Source: Flavimobilis soli
GTDB lineage: Bacteria > Actinomycetota > Actinomycetes > Actinomycetales > Cellulomonadaceae
Direction of reading: 5' to 3'
Length of the DNA stretch: 64,000 nucleotides
NCBI RefSeq assembly: GCF_002564025.1
Contig: NZ_PDJH01000001.1
Coordinates: 2,822,688-2,886,687 of the forward strand
The stretch's first letter is position 1; each line of letters starts with the position of its first letter. Below, one piece after another: positions 61,339 to 64,000 of this stretch. The notes under the pieces are model-generated. The model saw only the letters and a program-made list of their open reading frames with translations, ran no database searches and was not told where the DNA came from. The position numbers and the translations under genes were made by a program.

Positions 61339-62580
61339 TCACACCTCGTCGGCGGGCGTGTCCTCGAGGCTGCGACGCACCCGCTCCGCGACCGGGAGGC
61401 CGGTGCGCTGCCGCCCGACGGCGAGCACGACGAGCAGCCCGACGGCGGTCAGAGCCGCACCGACCCACGCGGTCGCGAGGTAGCCCCAGCCGGCGTCGAT
61501 CACGAGACCGCCGACGAACGCGCCCTCCGCGTTGCCCGCGTTGAGCGCCGAGTGGCACAGGGCCGCCCCGAGCGAGGGCGCGAGCGGCGACAGGTCCATG
61601 AGGCGGGCCTGCATCGCGAGGCCGAGCACCTGCGAGGTCACGCCGAGCGCGACGAGCCCGACGACGAGCATCACCGGCGCGGATCCGGTTGCGCCGAGGA
61701 GGACGAGCGCGAGGAGGGTCGTGACGAAGCCGAGCACGACGGTGCGGAGCACGCCACGGTCGACGAGCCGCCCGCCGACGAGCACCCCGACGGTCATCGC
61801 GAGGCCGAACAGGCCCATGACGAGCGGGATGCTCTCCGTCGACATGCGGCCGACCTCGGTGACGAGCGGTCCGACGTACGTGTACACCGCGAACAGACCG
61901 CCGAAGCCGATCGCTCCCGCGGCGAAGGCGATCCAGAGCGGGCCGTTGCGCAGGGCGCGCACCTCGTCACGCACGGACGAGCCCTCGCCGCCCGCGCCTC
62001 GCGGCACGAGGCGCCACAGCGAGAGCATCGTGAGCAGCGCGAGGACCGCGACGATCCAGAAGGTCGCGCGCCACCCCCAGACCTGCCCGACGCGCGTCGT
62101 GAGCGGCACCCCGATCATGTTCGCGATCGTCAGGCCGGCCATCATCATGCCGATCGCCTTGCCACGGTTGCGCGGCCCTGCGACGGCCGCGCCCACGACC
62201 GCACCGACCCCGAAGAACGCGCCGTGCGGCAGCCCGGCGAGGAAGCGGGCCACGATCAGCAGCCCCATCGAGCCCGCGAGCGCGGACAGCACGTGACCGA
62301 CGACGAACATCCCCATGAGGATCAGCAGCAGCCGGGTGCGTTCGACGCGCGCGGCGAGGACGGTGAGGGTCGGCGCGCCCGCGACGACGCCGACGGCGTA
62401 CGCGGTGACCGCGTGCCCGGCCGTCGGGACGGAGACGGCGAGGTCGTCGGCGATGAGCGGGACGAGCCCCATGGAGGCGAACTCGGTCGTGCCGATCGTG
62501 AACCCGCCGACCGCGAGCGCGAGGAGCGCGGGCATCGCTGCCCGCAGCCCGGCCGTCTGGCCGTCCGTCGCGGCGGTCAC
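61339..62580 (-). CDS. MFS transporter, mirror copy
   Basis: The 413-aa product appears the same as that of 56217-57458, from VTAATDGQTAGL to RRSLEDTPADEV. No frame break was seen. It is listed for completeness and should be counted once with the left copy. Confidence 0.88.
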   Translation of the reverse strand: MTAATDGQTAGLRAAMPALLALAVGGFTIGTTEFASMGLVPLIADDLAVSVPTAGHAVTAYAVGVVAGAPTLTVLAARVERTRLLLILMGMFVVGHVLSALAGSMGLLIVARFLAGLPHGAFFGVGAVVGAAVAGPRNRGKAIGMMMAGLTIANMIGVPLTTRVGQVWGWRATFWIVAVLALLTMLSLWRLVPRGAGGEGSSVRDEVRALRNGPLWIAFAAGAIGFGGLFAVYTYVGPLVTEVGRMSTESIPLVMGLFGLAMTVGVLVGGRLVDRGVLRTVVLGFVTTLLALVLLGATGSAPVMLVVGLVALGVTSQVLGLAMQARLMDLSPLAPSLGAALCHSALNAGNAEGAFVGGLVIDAGWGYLATAWVGAALTAVGLLVVLAVGRQRTGLPVAERVRRSLEDTPADEV

Positions 62581-63282
62581 TCCCCCGCCTCGGCGTCCTC
62601 GACGTCGACCCACACGGCGCGTGCCGCAGGCAGGCCCAGGTCGGCCTGCCGCTCGGGTCCTCCGTCGTCTGCCGTCCAGGCGACGGTGACGACTCCGGCG
62701 AACTCGCGGCGGGCGCGGACCTCGACGCGGGCGTCGAGGCCGAGGCCGAGGTCGGCGAACCAGCGCAGCATGTCGCCGTCGGCATCGGAGATGCGGGTGA
62801 CGACGCCAGCGCCCCCCTGCGGCAGCTCGTCGATCGTGCGGCAGAGCTCGGCTCGAGCTCGCCCTGCGCGGTCGGGATGGGGTCGCCGTGCGGGTCGCGG
62901 CGGGGGTGGCCCAGCGCTGCGTCCATGCGGTCGATGAGCAGGTCGGAGACGGCATGCTCGAGCACCTCGGCCTCCTCGTGGACCTCGTCCCACTGGTAGC
63001 CGAGGCGTTCGACGAGATAGGTCTCGAGCAGGCGGTGCCTGCGGACCATGGCGACGGCGAGGTCGCGTCCCTCGTCGGTCAACGAGATCGCGCCGTAGCG
63101 CTCGTGCTCGAGGAGGCCCATGCCGCACATGCGGCGGACGGTCTCGGAGACGGTGGACGCGCCGACCCCCAGGCGCTCGGCGAGCAGCTTGGTCGTCACG
63201 GGGGTGTCGGACCACTCCTGGGCCGACCACACGACCTTGAGGTAGTCCTCGACGACGGGGTGATGTCGATGTCGCGGCGCAC
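62577..63282 (-). pseudogene. mntR: MntR-like regulator, mirror copy with two frameshifts
   Basis: This copy has lost one base in the fifth-codon region run (GGGG at 63257-63260; left arm five) and one at 62840-62841 (GG; left arm three). It keeps the base missing from the left copy (MDAALGHPRRDPHGDPIP). The two copies together define a single intact 235-aa gene: 706 bp here, 707 on the left, 708 after correction. Confidence 0.88.
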
Positions 63283-63286
63283 AGGC

Positions 63287-64000
63287 TCACGATAACCGTC
63301 GGCGCGTGAACCACGTGCCGAGGTGCACGCACGTGAACACGACGCCCTGCGCGAGGACGACCATGCCGGCGGGCGACGCGTCGAGCGCGTACGACGCGGC
63401 GAAGCCGACGACGGCGCACACGGCCGCGACGAGGGGTGCGACGACGAGCATCCGGTCGATGCGGTCGCTCAGGAGGTAGGCGGTCGCGCCGGGGATGATC
63501 AGCATCGCGACGACGAGGATGACACCGACCGCCTGGAGCGCGACGACGACGGTCACGGCGAGCAGGCCGAGCAGCAGCGCTCCGAGCCGCGCGGCGAGAG
63601 GCCGATCGCGTGGCGTGCGCAGGGTCGAACGCGTACAACGTGAGGTCGCGCGCTTGGCGAGGAGCACGACGACGACGACCGCGCCGAGCGCGGCGACCTG
63701 GGCGAGGTCGGCGGCGCGACGCCGAGGACGTTGCCGAACAGGATGTGGCTGAGGTCGACCTGGCTCGGCGTCACGGAGACGAGCACGAGGCCGAGCGCGA
63801 AGAGGCTCGTGAAGACGACGCCGATCGCGGTGTCCTCTTGAGCTTCGACGTGTCGCGGACCGTGCCGATGAGCGCGACCGAGCCGATGCCGAAGACGAGG
63901 GCGCCGACGGCGAAGGGCACGCCGGCGAGGTAGGACAGCACGACGCCGGGCAGGACGGCGTGCGAGACGGCGTCGCCCATGAGGGACCAGCCGACGAGCA
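63287..64000 (-). pseudogene. mntC: mntC permease, mirror copy, partial and frameshifted
   Basis: The last 80 or so codons (from GLLAVTVVVALQAVGVILVV) are in frame, but upstream there are at least four single-base losses, for example within TCCTC at 63835-63838 and in GGCGGCG near 63711. The first 38 codons lie beyond the window. It has the densest errors of the mirror copy. Confidence 0.88.

Larger units (their letters stand above)
59456..64000. repeat. Right arm of the 4.5-kb inverted repeat
   Basis: Reverse complement of 54791-59338, running to the end of the window. It differs by scattered single-base losses in C/G runs, most densely towards 63600-63850. Confidence 0.95.

Noticed and set aside
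58278-61544. A 1088-codon open frame running through the centre of the inverted repeat
   Set aside because: It starts as leuS, shifts frame and continues on the antisense of the mirror copy. It is a product of the fold-back, not a gene.
59456-64000. A second manganese permease, regulator, exporter, VKOR and leuS set
   Set aside because: Mirror image of 54791-59338 with random single-base losses; counted as one set.
1-64000. CRISPR arrays, insertion sequences, prophage or integrase genes
   Set aside because: None found. The only tandem repeats are short in-frame units within proB and ligD and lack spacers.

Overview
This window is very GC-rich (about 72% by eye) and gene-dense, with many GTG starts, ATGA stop/start overlaps and many TANNNT boxes placed 6-7 bases before start codons (leaderless genes). 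Together with the rplU-rpmA-obg-proB-proA-nadD-rsfS order, an actinobacterial-type long RNase E, cydABDC, Ku/LigD and a CPWA glutathione-transferase-fold protein, this points to an actinobacterium of the order Micrococcales, probably Cellulomonas- or Sanguibacter-like. The family assignment is inference. I see no insertion sequence, prophage, integron or CRISPR array.

Layout. 1-8388: the end of an M20 peptidase, then a minus-strand operon cydA-cydB-cydD-cydC plus a DosS-like two-GAF histidine kinase translationally coupled to cydC. 8840-20051: a conserved housekeeping block, rne, rplU, rpmA, obg, proB, proA, a 49-aa membrane microprotein, nadD and a proline/alanine-rich membrane protein. 20112-21342: rsfS, a histidine phosphatase and tRNA-Ala(GGC). 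21468-34229: an accessory stretch with a small membrane protein beside a CueP-like copper lipoprotein, a frameshifted OsmC gene, a transglutaminase, an M23 peptidase, a MerR/DUF4260 divergent pair, a lipocalin, a lipase remnant, an OatA-like acyltransferase, an acyl-CoA dehydrogenase fused out of frame to a rhodanese, an oxidoreductase and an SDR. 34368-40676: a DUF2804 protein and two large secreted proteins (zinc metallopeptidase and alpha/beta hydrolase). 40758-52710: an unknown protein, rnhA, a flavodoxin, mqo, pip, the divergent ku/ligD NHEJ pair, a mycothiol-type quinone reductase candidate, a membrane metallophosphoesterase and a YceI protein. 52842-58199: a manganese uptake operon mntA-mntB-mntC-mntR followed by an MFS exporter and a VKOR-family gene, then leuS.

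The most striking structural feature is that 54791-59338 is repeated in inverted orientation at 59456-64000. The two arms have a 117-bp spacer, and the sequence folds back in the middle of leuS. Each arm carries its own single-base losses in C/G runs, and each corrects the other. Neither arm contains the remaining two thirds of the essential leuS gene. I read this as a fold-back (template/complement) assembly artefact at low polish rather than a biological palindrome; the right arm should not be counted as extra genes.

Biology worth following up: the cyd operon carries its own probable haem-GAF sensor kinase; the manganese operon has a perfect 10-bp-arm palindrome over the mntA start codon and encodes a regulator with MntR-type ligands on a DtxR-like three-domain frame; and at least ten genes have recognisable leaderless promoters.
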